Assembly (NCBI GenBank): GCA_016718405.1
Contig: JADKDJ010000035.1
Coordinates: 62,001 to 126,000, forward strand
Source of the DNA: Candidatus Rhodoferax odensensis
GTDB lineage: Bacteria; Pseudomonadota; Gammaproteobacteria; Burkholderiales; Burkholderiaceae_C
Reading direction: 5' to 3'
DNA: 64,000 nt
Every line of letters begins with the position of its first letter. Within the stretch, counting starts at the first letter, position 1. The notes under the pieces were generated by a model. It ran no database searches. It was not told where the DNA came from and saw nothing but the letters and a program-made list of their open reading frames with translations. Below, piece after piece: positions 16,812-25,787 of the stretch. Position numbers and translations under genes: made by a program.

Positions 16812-18343
16812 CAGAGGTCGTGCCCCGAGTAACTGAGGTTGAAGGACTTGTTGATCAACGGAAAGTCCGGCACGATGTTGCCAATCACCGCGTGCTCCAG
16901 CACCGGCCAGTTTTGCCACGAGGGGTCATGGCAGTGGCAGCGGCGGATTCGTTGTGGCTGCCCTGCATCGGCCAGCTCCAGCGCCACCAACACTTCGCCG
17001 CGCCAGCCCTCGACCCAACCGGCACCAAACGCGGCTGGCGGTGGCAGCGGCACAGCAGTGTGAACCGGCCCGGGCGTCAAACTCTCCAGAAGCGTCTGCA
17101 TCAGGCGCAAGGACTCGGCCAACTCCTCGAACCGGACGATCACGCGGGCCGCCACATCACCGCCACGGTGCGTCACCATACGCGCCTGCAAGCGGTCATA
17201 AGGCGGCACGGCATGGTCGCAGCGCACGTCCCAAGCTTGCCCGCTGGCGCGCCCGGCCAGGCCGGTCAGACCAAGTTGCGCCGCCAGGCCCGGCATGACC
17301 CGCCCGGTTGTCAAAAAGCGGTCCTGCAGACCCGCGTGCTCGTCGTAGATGACCCTCAGCGCCTGCACCTCGCGAGCGATGGCTTCGCCATGCTGGCGCA
17401 GTTGATCGACCTGCGCCGTATCAATATCGCTAGCCACGCCACCTGGGACGATGCGGTCCATCATCAGACGGTGCCCAAACACCTGGCCCGACCGGCGCAG
17501 CCAGTCTTCGCGCAGGCGCGAGAACTGCGCCAGACCAAAAGCGAATGCGGCGTCGTTGCCGAGGGCACCGAGGTCAGCCAGGTGGGCTGCCACGCGTTCG
17601 CGCTCCAACATCAGCGCGCGCAGCTCCGCCGCGCGGGCCGGCACCTCGACACCGCAGGCGGACTCCAGCGCCATGCAATAGGCCCAGGCATAGGCCACGG
17701 TGGAGTCGCCCGACACACGGCCCGCCAAACGGTGAGCCTGCAAGGGGTCGAGCTGCGTGAAGCGCCGCTCAATCCCCTTGTGGGTGTAGCCCAGGTGTTG
17801 CTCCAGCCGCAGCACCTTCTCGCCCACCACCGAGAAGCGGAAATGCCCCGGCTCGATGATGCCCGCGTGCACCGGACCCACCGCGATTTCATGCACGCCG
17901 TCGCCTTGCACCCGCACAAAGGGATAGCCACCGGGCGGCGTCCCCGCCGCCCAATTGCATGCCTCGTCAAGCAAGGGCGGCCGCGCGCCAAGCCACAAAC
18001 CATGGTCGAGCCAAGGCCGACTGTCCAGGCTGGACGCGGCCTGCAGCCCATTTAGGTCCGCCAAGGCCCGCTGCATGCGGCTAGCGGCCGGAAATATGCC
18101 AGCCAGGTCGGGATAGACCCGTTCGGGGGGGCTAAGCACCAGCTCCAGCCAGAGCAAGCCTTCCAGCACGGCATAGGCCACCGATACCGCCACCCGATCC
18201 GCCGCGGTCACCCCCCACACCGCTACCAGTCGCCCGCCACCCTGGCGCACCGCCATGGCTGTGCTCAGCCATTGGTCGGCGCTGACAAGGCCACGCCAGA
18301 TTGGCGCCGCGCCGGGCAGACGTTGCAGGTCCAGGTCCATCAT
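16811..18343 (-). CDS. Complex 2 HyfG/HycE-like 'large subunit' with no Cys in the metal-site motifs
   Basis: A 510-residue NuoC-NuoD/HycE-like fusion; the large-subunit part begins at VGPVHAGIIEPGHFRFSVVGE (155-175). L1 reads RVSGDSTVAYAWAYC, with Ser211 and Thr215 where complex 1 has Cys. L2 reads FNLSYSGHDL, with Ser506 where complex 1 has Cys490. All four NiFe-binding cysteines are thus absent, and the protein ends at L2 with no maturation peptide. This matches Ehr-type proteins or NuoD, not hydrogenase. Starts at 18343 and 18340 (ATGATG) overlap the previous TGA just as in operon 1. Confidence 0.9.
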   Translation of the reverse strand: MMDLDLQRLPGAAPIWRGLVSADQWLSTAMAVRQGGGRLVAVWGVTAADRVAVSVAYAVLEGLLWLELVLSPPERVYPDLAGIFPAASRMQRALADLNGLQAASSLDSRPWLDHGLWLGARPPLLDEACNWAAGTPPGGYPFVRVQGDGVHEIAVGPVHAGIIEPGHFRFSVVGEKVLRLEQHLGYTHKGIERRFTQLDPLQAHRLAGRVSGDSTVAYAWAYCMALESACGVEVPARAAELRALMLERERVAAHLADLGALGNDAAFAFGLAQFSRLREDWLRRSGQVFGHRLMMDRIVPGGVASDIDTAQVDQLRQHGEAIAREVQALRVIYDEHAGLQDRFLTTGRVMPGLAAQLGLTGLAGRASGQAWDVRCDHAVPPYDRLQARMVTHRGGDVAARVIVRFEELAESLRLMQTLLESLTPGPVHTAVPLPPPAAFGAGWVEGWRGEVLVALELADAGQPQRIRRCHCHDPSWQNWPVLEHAVIGNIVPDFPLINKSFNLSYSGHDL

Positions 18344-20238
18344 CGCCCGACGCCCCCCAACATGCCAGCGGCCTGAACGTACCATTGGTTCAAGTAAGGC
18401 GGAATGAACAGGCCCAGCACCAACCCCAGACCAAGATGAACGAACACCGGTAGCAAGGCCGGTGGATGCGCCAGCGGTTTGAGCGAGGTTTCGCCAAACA
18501 CCATCGGCAACACGCGCACCAGCACCGAGGCAAAGGCCAGACCCAGCGCGAAGAACAGGAATGGCGCGGCCCAGGGCTGCTCGCGCATGGCGGTGGTCAA
18601 AATCAAAAACTCGCTGGCAAACACGCCAAAAGGCGGCATGCCCAGGATTGCCATGACGCCCAGCATCATTCCCCAGCCCACTCTCGGGTTGACCTTGATT
18701 AGACCGCGAATTTCACTCATCACCTGGGTCCCGGCCTTCTGCGCCGCATGCCCGACGGTGAAGAAGATGGCCGACTTGATCAACGAGTGCACCGTCATGT
18801 GCAACAGCCCCGCAAAGTTGGCCACCGGCCCGCCCATTCCAAAAGCAAACATGATCAGACCCATGTGTTCGATCGACGAGTACGAAAACATGCGCTTGAC
18901 GTCCTTCTGGCGCGACAGGAAAAAGGCCGCCACCACCAGCGACAGTAGGCCAAAACCCATCATCAATTGCCCAGCCAGTGGCCGCTGCAAGGCGCCATCG
19001 GTCAACACCTTGCAGCGCAGCAGCGCGTACATCGCCACATTGAGCAGCAGACCCGACAGCACGGCGGACACCGGCGTAGGCCCTTCGGCATGCGCGTCGG
19101 GCAGCCAGCTGTGCAGCGGCACCATGCCGACCTTGGTGCCGTAGCCGATAAACAGGAAAGCAAACGCCAGCGTGATGATGTGCGGATCGAGCTGGGATTT
19201 GACCGCATCCAGATTCGTCCACAGCAGCGCGCCGCCTTCGGGGCCCACCACCTTTTCCGCCGCCATGTAAAGCAAAATGGTGCCGAACAGGGCCAGGGCG
19301 ATGCCAACACCGCACAGAATGAAGTACTTCCAGGCCGCCTCCAGGCTGGCCGGTGTGCGGTAGACACTAACCAGCAGCACGGTGGTGAGCGTCGCTGCCT
19401 CCATCGCGACCCACAGAATACCCAGGTTGTTCGTGGTCAGGCCCAGCAGCATGGTGCAACTGAACAACTGGTACATGCCGTGGTACAGGCGCATGCGCGG
19501 CGGAGTCATCTTGCCGTGGTCTTGCTCAACACGCATGTAGGGCCGCGAGAAAATGGCCGTGGTGAGGCCGACAAACGCTGTCAAGGTGACCATGAAGACG
19601 TTCAGCGGGTCAATAAAGAGGCTGTCGAACTGCTCGCGAATCTGGAACATGAAGACGCCCCGAATCAGCACACCGACCAGCACGTCGAGCGCAACACCAA
19701 ACTCCACAATCATTGGCATGCCATTGGTGACGGTGGTGGCCGCAAAAATCAAGCCGTTTTCCATCGACAAAAAGCCGATCACCTGCGGCACCGCCTTGGA
19801 CCGGGTGATCATCATCAGGAAGGACAGCAGCACGCAGGCCAACGCGATGCCCAGCGAGCCACCGGCCATCGAACTGGACAAGCGAGAGATGGGCAGCGCC
19901 AGGCTGAACGAGAAGATCACCAGCCCAATCCCGACCAGCATGGTGGTTGGGATGTTGATCAGGGTCTCCACATCCCAGCGCACGTTCAATCGACGAACGA
20001 CCACGTGCAGCAGCCACGGAATCAACATGACTTTGAGCACCAGCGTCAAGGCCGCCGACACGTAGAGTTCATTCTGGTGCGTGACGTAGCCAAGCAGCAC
20101 GGAGGCAATCACCAGCGCCAGGCCCTGCAGCATGAACAGGTTGATCAGCGACACAATGCGTCGCTGCGAGATCATGGCGAAGGACAGCAACAGGATCACG
20201 GTGGCGCACAGGTTGATCAATTGCGGGATGTACTTCAT
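18340..20238 (-). CDS. Complex 2 fused HyfE-HyfF membrane subunit
   Basis: A 632-residue protein. Residues 1-about 205 match HyfE (about seven helices, with the GFLSMENGLIF motif near 155-165). From about 211 onward (PLNVFMVTLTAFVGLTTAIFSRPYM) it matches HyfF, entering at roughly residue 75 of E. coli HyfF, so the first two HyfF helices are missing and replaced by the HyfE part. The antiporter residues Glu280 (WVAMEAATL) and Lys369 (GYGTKVGMVPLHSWLPDAH) are kept. The frame is open through the junction, so this is a true fusion in this sequence, and an accidental frameshift is unlikely. The GTG at 20241 is a poorer start than ATG 20238, which overlaps the HyfC-like TGA. Confidence 0.88.
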   Translation of the reverse strand: MKYIPQLINLCATVILLLSFAMISQRRIVSLINLFMLQGLALVIASVLLGYVTHQNELYVSAALTLVLKVMLIPWLLHVVVRRLNVRWDVETLINIPTTMLVGIGLVIFSFSLALPISRLSSSMAGGSLGIALACVLLSFLMMITRSKAVPQVIGFLSMENGLIFAATTVTNGMPMIVEFGVALDVLVGVLIRGVFMFQIREQFDSLFIDPLNVFMVTLTAFVGLTTAIFSRPYMRVEQDHGKMTPPRMRLYHGMYQLFSCTMLLGLTTNNLGILWVAMEAATLTTVLLVSVYRTPASLEAAWKYFILCGVGIALALFGTILLYMAAEKVVGPEGGALLWTNLDAVKSQLDPHIITLAFAFLFIGYGTKVGMVPLHSWLPDAHAEGPTPVSAVLSGLLLNVAMYALLRCKVLTDGALQRPLAGQLMMGFGLLSLVVAAFFLSRQKDVKRMFSYSSIEHMGLIMFAFGMGGPVANFAGLLHMTVHSLIKSAIFFTVGHAAQKAGTQVMSEIRGLIKVNPRVGWGMMLGVMAILGMPPFGVFASEFLILTTAMREQPWAAPFLFFALGLAFASVLVRVLPMVFGETSLKPLAHPPALLPVFVHLGLGLVLGLFIPPYLNQWYVQAAGMLGGVGR

Positions 20239-21188
20239 CACCCCACCCCCAGCAAGATGTTCACCAGCAAGCCAATCACCGCCAGCAGGAACGCGGTAGC
20301 CAAAAACTCGGGCACGCGGAAGATCCGCATCTTGGCGCTGAAGGTTTCAACCAGCGCCAGCAACATGCCCCCAATGGCGAGCTTTCCTACCAGCGCCGGC
20401 AAGGCCATGATCAGCGCCAAGGGCGCATCCGCCTCGGCCACGCCCCACGGGAAAAACAGCGCCAGGCCGATGCACGAGTAGGCAAATAGCTTGAGGCTGG
20501 CGGCCCACTCCAGCAACGCCAGATGGCGCCCGGAGTATTCCAGAATCAGCGCCTCGTGAATCATCGTGAGTTCCAGGTGCGTTTCCGGGTTGTCCACCGG
20601 GACACGAGCGTTTTCCGCCAACGACACCATGGTGAAGGCCACGCCCGCCACCAGCAGGCTGGGGTAAATTGCCAGCTCCCTGTGCGCAAGCGTCTCGACA
20701 ATGGTGGTCAACGAGGTGGACTTTGAAATCATGGATGCGCAAAACAGCACCATCAGCAACGCGGGCTCCGCCAGAAACCCCACCAGCATGTCGCGGCGCG
20801 CGCCCAGGCCGCCAAAGGCGGTGCCGATGTCCATCGCCGCCAGGGAAGCAAAGACACGGGCCAGTGCAAACAGACCGACCAGGGCAATCGCGTCCGCCGC
20901 GGGGGACAGCGGCAGGTCGGTCGATAGCGTGGGCACAATGGCGCACGCCAGCACCATGCAGCCAAAGCTGATGTAGGGAACCATCCGAAACAGGGACGAA
21001 GCCTGCTCGGCCACCACCGATTCCTTGTGAAACAGCTTGCGCAATACCCGATAGGGCTGCAACAGGCCCGGCGCCGACTTGTTCTGCAAGCGGGCGCGCC
21101 ACTGGTTGACCCAGCCCGTCAGCAGCGGTGCCAGCAGCAGCGCCGCCACAATCGCCATCAGTTGCGAGAACAGGCCCAGAAGACTCAT
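20238..21188 (-). CDS. Complex 2 HyfC/NuoH-like membrane subunit
   Basis: A 316-residue NuoH/HyfC-family protein, clearly HyfC-type. It has the N-terminal NKSAPGLLQPYRVLRKLFHKE segment, AAMDIGTAFGGLGARRDM and ARVPVDNPETHLELTMIHEA, and about eight membrane helices. It is a better match to E. coli HyfC/HycD than the complex 1 paralogue. The ATG at 21188 overlaps the TGA of the HyfB-like gene. It should form the membrane anchor for the large and small subunits of complex 2. Confidence 0.92.
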   Translation of the reverse strand: MSLLGLFSQLMAIVAALLLAPLLTGWVNQWRARLQNKSAPGLLQPYRVLRKLFHKESVVAEQASSLFRMVPYISFGCMVLACAIVPTLSTDLPLSPAADAIALVGLFALARVFASLAAMDIGTAFGGLGARRDMLVGFLAEPALLMVLFCASMISKSTSLTTIVETLAHRELAIYPSLLVAGVAFTMVSLAENARVPVDNPETHLELTMIHEALILEYSGRHLALLEWAASLKLFAYSCIGLALFFPWGVAEADAPLALIMALPALVGKLAIGGMLLALVETFSAKMRIFRVPEFLATAFLLAVIGLLVNILLGVG

Positions 21189-23209
21189 TGCTGGACCACC
21201 AGCAAGACCACGATCAGGGTCACGAAGCTGTACAACAAATAGACCGCGATGCGGCCCCGCTGCAAGCGGCCAACCAGGCGCGACAGACGCTCGACAAAAG
21301 CCGCCACCGGCAGGTACAGCGCCCGCCACATCGGGTCCTCGACGGTGACGCGGTAAGCCGGGTCGGTATCGAAAGGGCTCGGCAACTCACGCGTCATGCG
21401 AAACATCGGCTCGAAGATCTGGCGTATCGGTTGGCCAAAGCCCTCCGCGCTATCCTGCATGCGGGGGGTCTGCAGCGCAAAGCCGCAATCCCAGGGCGGC
21501 GCGCGCCGCGTGCGCCCGTGGTAGAACCGGCGCACCAGAAAATAGGCCAGTGCGAAGCTGGCCAGCACACCCAACAGGAAAATGACGGGCGCGTAGCTGG
21601 CGCGCTCGGCATTCACCGGCACCAGCAACCAGTCGGCGGTCGTCAAGGATTGCGGCAGCGCGTCGGAAACCAGCAGGCGCGTGACCGGTCGAATCAAGGC
21701 AATGACCTGGTTAGGCAACAGCCCCAACACCACGCAACCGGCCGCCAGCCAGAGCATACCCACGCGTTCCCAGAACCCGGCGTCATGGGCTCGGGTCAGC
21801 TTCTCCTCGCGCGGCTGCCCCAGGAAGATGACCCCAAAGTACTTGACCATGGTGTAGCCCGACAGCGCCGCAATCAACGCGATCAGGGCCGCCACCACCG
21901 GTACCAGCATGTTCAAAAAAGAACTTGGCAAACCCGTGGTGAACAGAAAGCTCTGCAGCAGCAACCACTCCGCCACAAAACCGCCGAGCGGTGGCAAGCC
22001 GGCACAGGCCAAAGCGCCAATCAGCGTTGGCCAGGCGACCCAGGGCATGTAGCGGATCAGGCCTCCGAGCTTGCCCAGGCTGCGCTCGCCGGTGGCATGC
22101 AAAACCGAGCCGGTGCTGCAAAAAAGCAGGCTCTTGAACACACCGTGGCTGAGCGCATGGTAGAGCGACGCCGTCAGCGCCAAGGCCGCCGGACCGGTCA
22201 TGCCGTAGGCCGAGAACAACAGGGCCAGCCCGAAGCCGGCACACATCAGCCCGATGTTCTCGATCGACGAATAGGCCAGCAAACGTTTCATCTCGACCTG
22301 CACCGTGGAGAACACCACGCCGAACAGCGCAGTGGCCAGACCCAAGGTCATCAACAGCACGCCCCACCACCAAATGCGCGTCTGCAACAGGTCGAACGAG
22401 ATGCGCAGCAAGCCATACAGGGCAATCTTCAGCATCACGCCACTCATCAGCGCAGAGAAAGGCGATGGCGCCGCCGGATGCGCCTCGGGCAGCCAAGCGT
22501 GCAAGGGCACAATGCCGGCCTTGGCACCGAAGCCGAACACCGCCAGCACAAAGGCGACCGAACCCCAGAACGGCGACAGGTGCTGCGCACGCATGTTGGC
22601 AAAGGTGTAGTCGCCCGTGTTGGCCTGAAGCACCCCGAAGCACAGCAGGATGCCCAGCGCGCCAATGTGGGCCACCAGCATGTACAGGTAGGCCGCGTTG
22701 CGGATTTCGGGAATGCGGTGGTTCGCCATCACCAAGAAAAAAGAAGACAGCGCCATGGTCTCCCAGACGACCATGAACACATACGCGTCATCGGCCATCA
22801 CCACCATGGCGATGCTGGCCAGGAATACGTGGTACTCCAGGCAGATCAGGCCGGGTGGCGTGCCCTCGCCCTTGCGAAAGTAGCCCGCCGCAAACGCCGA
22901 CACGCCCGTCGATACCCCGCCGATGAGCAGCAGGAAGAAGGCCGACAGGCCATCCAGACGCAGATGGAAAGGCAACTGCGGCAGGCCGATGGGCAGCACC
23001 GCAACCTCGGGCGTCCCCAGCGCCGCGTTGAAGGCCACCACGAGCAGGACCAGCGAGCACAACGCGCTCAGGGGGAACAGCACGGTGGCGATCAGCCGCA
23101 GCCGCCACAAAGCCACCACGCCGTCGCAGCCTATCAGCAACCAGGCCACAACCACCACCAACACCCAGTCGAGATGCACCCAGCCGGACGGCATCACCAA
23201 GGCGCTCAT
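21185..23209 (-). CDS. Complex 2 HyfB/HycC-like proton-conducting membrane subunit
   Basis: A 674-residue antiporter-like subunit with Glu150 (VVWETMALSS), Lys230 (FGFGAKAGIVPLHAWLPEAHP) and Lys261 (GVMLKIALYG), so the proton-path residues are complete. The long C-terminal loop and last helix of HyfB are present (RAPPWDCGFALQTPRMQDSAEGF, then a helix near 650-670). It is the first gene of operon 2. A 122-nt gap separates it from the upstream same-strand gene of unknown function, so its promoter is either in that gap or further up before the Pal-like gene. A long open frame on the opposite strand is an antisense shadow. Confidence 0.92.
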   Translation of the reverse strand: MSALVMPSGWVHLDWVLVVVVAWLLIGCDGVVALWRLRLIATVLFPLSALCSLVLLVVAFNAALGTPEVAVLPIGLPQLPFHLRLDGLSAFFLLLIGGVSTGVSAFAAGYFRKGEGTPPGLICLEYHVFLASIAMVVMADDAYVFMVVWETMALSSFFLVMANHRIPEIRNAAYLYMLVAHIGALGILLCFGVLQANTGDYTFANMRAQHLSPFWGSVAFVLAVFGFGAKAGIVPLHAWLPEAHPAAPSPFSALMSGVMLKIALYGLLRISFDLLQTRIWWWGVLLMTLGLATALFGVVFSTVQVEMKRLLAYSSIENIGLMCAGFGLALLFSAYGMTGPAALALTASLYHALSHGVFKSLLFCSTGSVLHATGERSLGKLGGLIRYMPWVAWPTLIGALACAGLPPLGGFVAEWLLLQSFLFTTGLPSSFLNMLVPVVAALIALIAALSGYTMVKYFGVIFLGQPREEKLTRAHDAGFWERVGMLWLAAGCVVLGLLPNQVIALIRPVTRLLVSDALPQSLTTADWLLVPVNAERASYAPVIFLLGVLASFALAYFLVRRFYHGRTRRAPPWDCGFALQTPRMQDSAEGFGQPIRQIFEPMFRMTRELPSPFDTDPAYRVTVEDPMWRALYLPVAAFVERLSRLVGRLQRGRIAVYLLYSFVTLIVVLLVVQQ

Positions 23210-23331
23210 TCGCCTACACCCACAACAACGACCAGCACAGTCAACGACATGGCAACATCATGTTACAGGCCCCGCCTGGCGTCAATTGTCTCCACCATGC
23301 AGGTTGTGGCTACCGCGCACAACCGTTGGCG

Positions 23332-24126
23332 TCACCGTACCAGTTCGGGGGCAAACAGGCTCAGCCCGTCGCGCACTTGCTCCAGCGACAGACCGGCCAG
23401 CGCGACCCTGCGGGTCAGGCGCATCGGTCGAGCCGTCTGCAAGCGCGGCATCACCAACAAGACGCACAGCTCGGCCTCATCACCGCGCATCAGACGTTTG
23501 TGCGCAAGCACGCCTTGCCAAACCGAATCGTGTGGATCAACCTGCGGCAACAGGGTGACGCAGATGGTCCGCCTGTCGCAAAGAAAGACCGCGGCACTGA
23601 ATGGCTCTGAAGTGGGGTCCACACTCAACTCGCCCCCGTCGAACAAGGGGTCCGCCTTTAGGATACGGTGCAGCATTTCCGCCAGGCTATAACGCATGGT
23701 CTCGGCGGGCAACAACCGCAGGGGTTCTGGGTGCCGCGTAAGCCCCCCCAAGCCAAGCAAGGCGTCGCAGCCGTCGTAACGCTCACAGGAGAGCCCCCAG
23801 TCCGGCTCCGTCTCACACGCTGCCATCACCTGTTTGGTGTCTTCGGCTACATAGCAAACAGCGTCGAGCCACTCCATGGCTCGCTCAAAAACCCGGCTCA
23901 TGTCGAATGCCTCGGGAAACTGCCGAATGAAGGGTAGCGGGTCGATCGCGCCGGCCGTGCTGTGCATCAGCGGTGATGCCAGATGCACCCGCTGCCCGTC
24001 GCGCCAAATCACGGCGCAAACATGCCCGTTTGTTGAGCCGGGCGGGCGGAATCTGACGAGCTTGAGCGCGCGCCGACCGGAAGGCGAGTCAGGCGTCTGG
24101 GTCGTTGCTCGCGGGCGCAGCGCCAT
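23332..24126 (-). CDS. Protein of unknown function upstream of complex 2
   Basis: A 264-residue soluble protein I do not recognise. There is no signal peptide and no membrane helix; Arg/Pro-rich residues open the N-terminus. Cys are scattered (for example CETEPDWGLSCERYDGCD), without a convincing metal-binding spacing. Acidic and hydrophobic stretches look like a normal globular protein, and codon use matches the neighbours. It starts 18 nt after the Pal-like stop and ends 122 nt before the HyfB-like start, all on one strand, so it may be co-transcribed with either or both. The ATG at 24126 is the only upstream start. Confidence 0.65.
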   Translation of the reverse strand: MALRPRATTQTPDSPSGRRALKLVRFRPPGSTNGHVCAVIWRDGQRVHLASPLMHSTAGAIDPLPFIRQFPEAFDMSRVFERAMEWLDAVCYVAEDTKQVMAACETEPDWGLSCERYDGCDALLGLGGLTRHPEPLRLLPAETMRYSLAEMLHRILKADPLFDGGELSVDPTSEPFSAAVFLCDRRTICVTLLPQVDPHDSVWQGVLAHKRLMRGDEAELCVLLVMPRLQTARPMRLTRRVALAGLSLEQVRDGLSLFAPELVR

Positions 24127-24144
24127 CGGTTCCCCAGTGTCGCG

Positions 24145-24693
24145 TCAACGTGTCTTGTAGTTCAAATCAGCACGGCGATTCTTGGACCAGGACTCTTCGT
24201 CGTGACCAAGCCCCACGGGCTTCTCCTTGCCAAAACTGATGGCTTCCATGCGCTTGTCGGACACTCCCAGCAACTTGAGTGACTGCAATGCCGCCTCGGC
24301 ACGCTTTTGTCCCAACGCCAGGTTGTACTCGCGGCCGCCACGCTCATCGGCGTGGCCCTCCAGCCGCAGATTGGCGGTCTGGTGACTGAGCATGTATTTG
24401 CCGTGATTGTCCAGAATGGCGGCATCCGACGCATGGACAACATAGCTGTCGAAGTCGAAGTGCACACTTCTTGCGGCCAATGGCGACTTCGGATCATCCA
24501 GGGGGTGAACCACCACTGCGGCCACGGTGGATTTGGCCGCTGGCTGCGTACCACCGGTCGCAGCACCAGCGCCGGAACCTGCTGCCGCCCCAGATGCGGA
24601 AGATGCGGTTGAGGACAACGGAGTCGGGCTGCTGCAACCCGCTGCTACCAATGCCAATGCGATGACGGCGCCAGCGAGGAATTTCGAATTCAT
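24145..24693 (-). CDS. OmpA/Pal-family peptidoglycan-associated lipoprotein
   Basis: A 182-residue outer-membrane lipoprotein. A signal peptide ends in the lipobox LVAAGC (Cys20), followed by a Ser/Ala/Gly-rich linker and an OmpA C-terminal domain (about 75-180) with VHFDFDSYVV and the peptidoglycan-binding LEGHADERGGREYNLALGQKRA region. It resembles Pal, but tolB and the rest of the tol operon are absent here, so it may be an additional Pal-like protein. AAAGGAA precedes ATG 24693. The motif at 24791-24819 lies about 100 bp upstream. The following gene is 18 nt away on the same strand. Confidence 0.88.
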   Translation of the reverse strand: MNSKFLAGAVIALALVAAGCSSPTPLSSTASSASGAAAGSGAGAATGGTQPAAKSTVAAVVVHPLDDPKSPLAARSVHFDFDSYVVHASDAAILDNHGKYMLSHQTANLRLEGHADERGGREYNLALGQKRAEAALQSLKLLGVSDKRMEAISFGKEKPVGLGHDEESWSKNRRADLNYKTR

Positions 24694-24790
24694 GATGGGT
24701 TCCTTTGAGATGTTACGGGAGTGCCCGCCCCTCTGATTTCCTTGGTGGGCGATCGCGATGCGAAGCTTCATTTTTATTTACCTTGTGTTT

Positions 24791-24819
24791 AATTGCAATT
24801 GCAATTCAATTAACATGCT
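24791..24819. promoter_or_regulatory. 29-bp AT-rich motif upstream of the Pal-like gene (copy 1)
   Basis: AATTGCAATT, then GCAATTCAATTAACAT. It matches 25 of 29 bases with the motif at 26706-26734, in front of the ribbon-helix-helix gene. The AATTGCAATT half is a perfect palindrome. Candidate operator or promoter. Confidence 0.45.
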
Positions 24820-24874
24820 CGGTGTTTTGTGATGTGACTTCGGGGGGCGCGCCGACCCCCGTGGCAGGCCATTT

Positions 24875-25619
24875 CTAGAGCGAACTGTTGGCGCGGCGCT
24901 CCAGAACACGCAAGATGCGTTGGAACTCGGGTCTGAGTTGAACTTGTGCCTCGGCAGCGTGGCGCTTCAAGCTCCAACTCAGACTCATCCCACGCGCCGA
25001 TATCGGCACTCCCTTGCCTGCGAAAACAACACAATTGTCTCGTTCGTTGACATCGACCGGAACGGCATTTCCGTGAAACGACTGCTCGATCCGCGCAACG
25101 AAGGTGGCGTGCGCCGGGTGTCCGGCGTCCAGATTCACTGCCAACACGCTGCGTTCACGCATCGCCCGCCAGCAGTCCTTGTAAAAACTCTGCGAGCAAA
25201 GCTGCGCGGCCAATCCATGCTGCGCATAGCCGTCAACCAGGATGACATCAAACTGAGGCCCGACGTCGGGAACAAAGTCGATTGCATCGGCGCAGACCAC
25301 TCGCAAGCGCTCATCGTCATCGGGAATCGAAAATTGGCGCCTGACCGCAATCACATGGGGATTGATCTCGACCACCGTCATGCGGGTCGCGGGCAGGTGC
25401 CGATGGCAAAATCTTGACAATAGAGCCGCCTCCCAAACCGACCATCAGGATGTGTACCGGGTTTGGGATGGTCAGAAGAAATCCCATCATCGTTTTGGTG
25501 TAGGCCACTTCCAGGTCGAATGGCCGCGCGGGACACATCATGCTTTGCACCTCATCAATGCTGAAATGCAAAGTCCGATGCTCGCCATCGTCGCTGATAA
25601 AGGGAAGGCAGTGCAGCAT
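24875..25619 (-). pseudogene. Spermidine synthase-like gene with one frameshift
   Basis: Two overlapping minus-strand frames together give a full paralogue of the intact neighbour at 25788-26525. Frame one (from 25619) runs ...TKTMMGF...VGLGGGSIVK, and frame two continues FCHRHLPATRMTVVEINPHVIAVRRQF. Aligned with the neighbour (GGGSLAKYCYRNLPEARITAVEINPH), the shift is a single extra base at about 25412, beside a run of four A. With it, the product is truncated just after the SAM-binding-like glycine loop. Correcting it would restore a protein of about 247 residues. It is either a young pseudogene or a sequencing error; the rest of the gene is well preserved, which favours a recent event or error. 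Confidence 0.7.
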
Positions 25620-25787
25620 GGGTTTGGAGTGATCACTCGTTGGGCACTATCGCGCAGGCGCAAGGCGCCACCCATGTGACAGCCAGCACGACGGAGCCCG
25701 CCACACAGGGGCCGGGGCAAGGGCCGGCAAATATCACCCCAAGACACTTCGCAACCCAGCGTTGACTTGACCGAATGGTCATGTCCA

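Noticed and set aside
18967..20481. 504-codon plus-strand frame
   Set aside because: Antisense to the HyfE-HyfF fusion; composition is His/Gln/Arg-rich and shows no domain.
7690..23209. Call as functional formate hydrogenlyase or hydrogenase 4
   Set aside because: Both large subunits lack the NiFe cysteines and no formate dehydrogenase or maturation genes are present.
21128..23692. 854-codon open frame on the plus strand
   Set aside because: It is antisense to the HyfB-like gene of complex 2, rich in His/Gln/Arg, with no family features; high-GC codon bias opens such frames.
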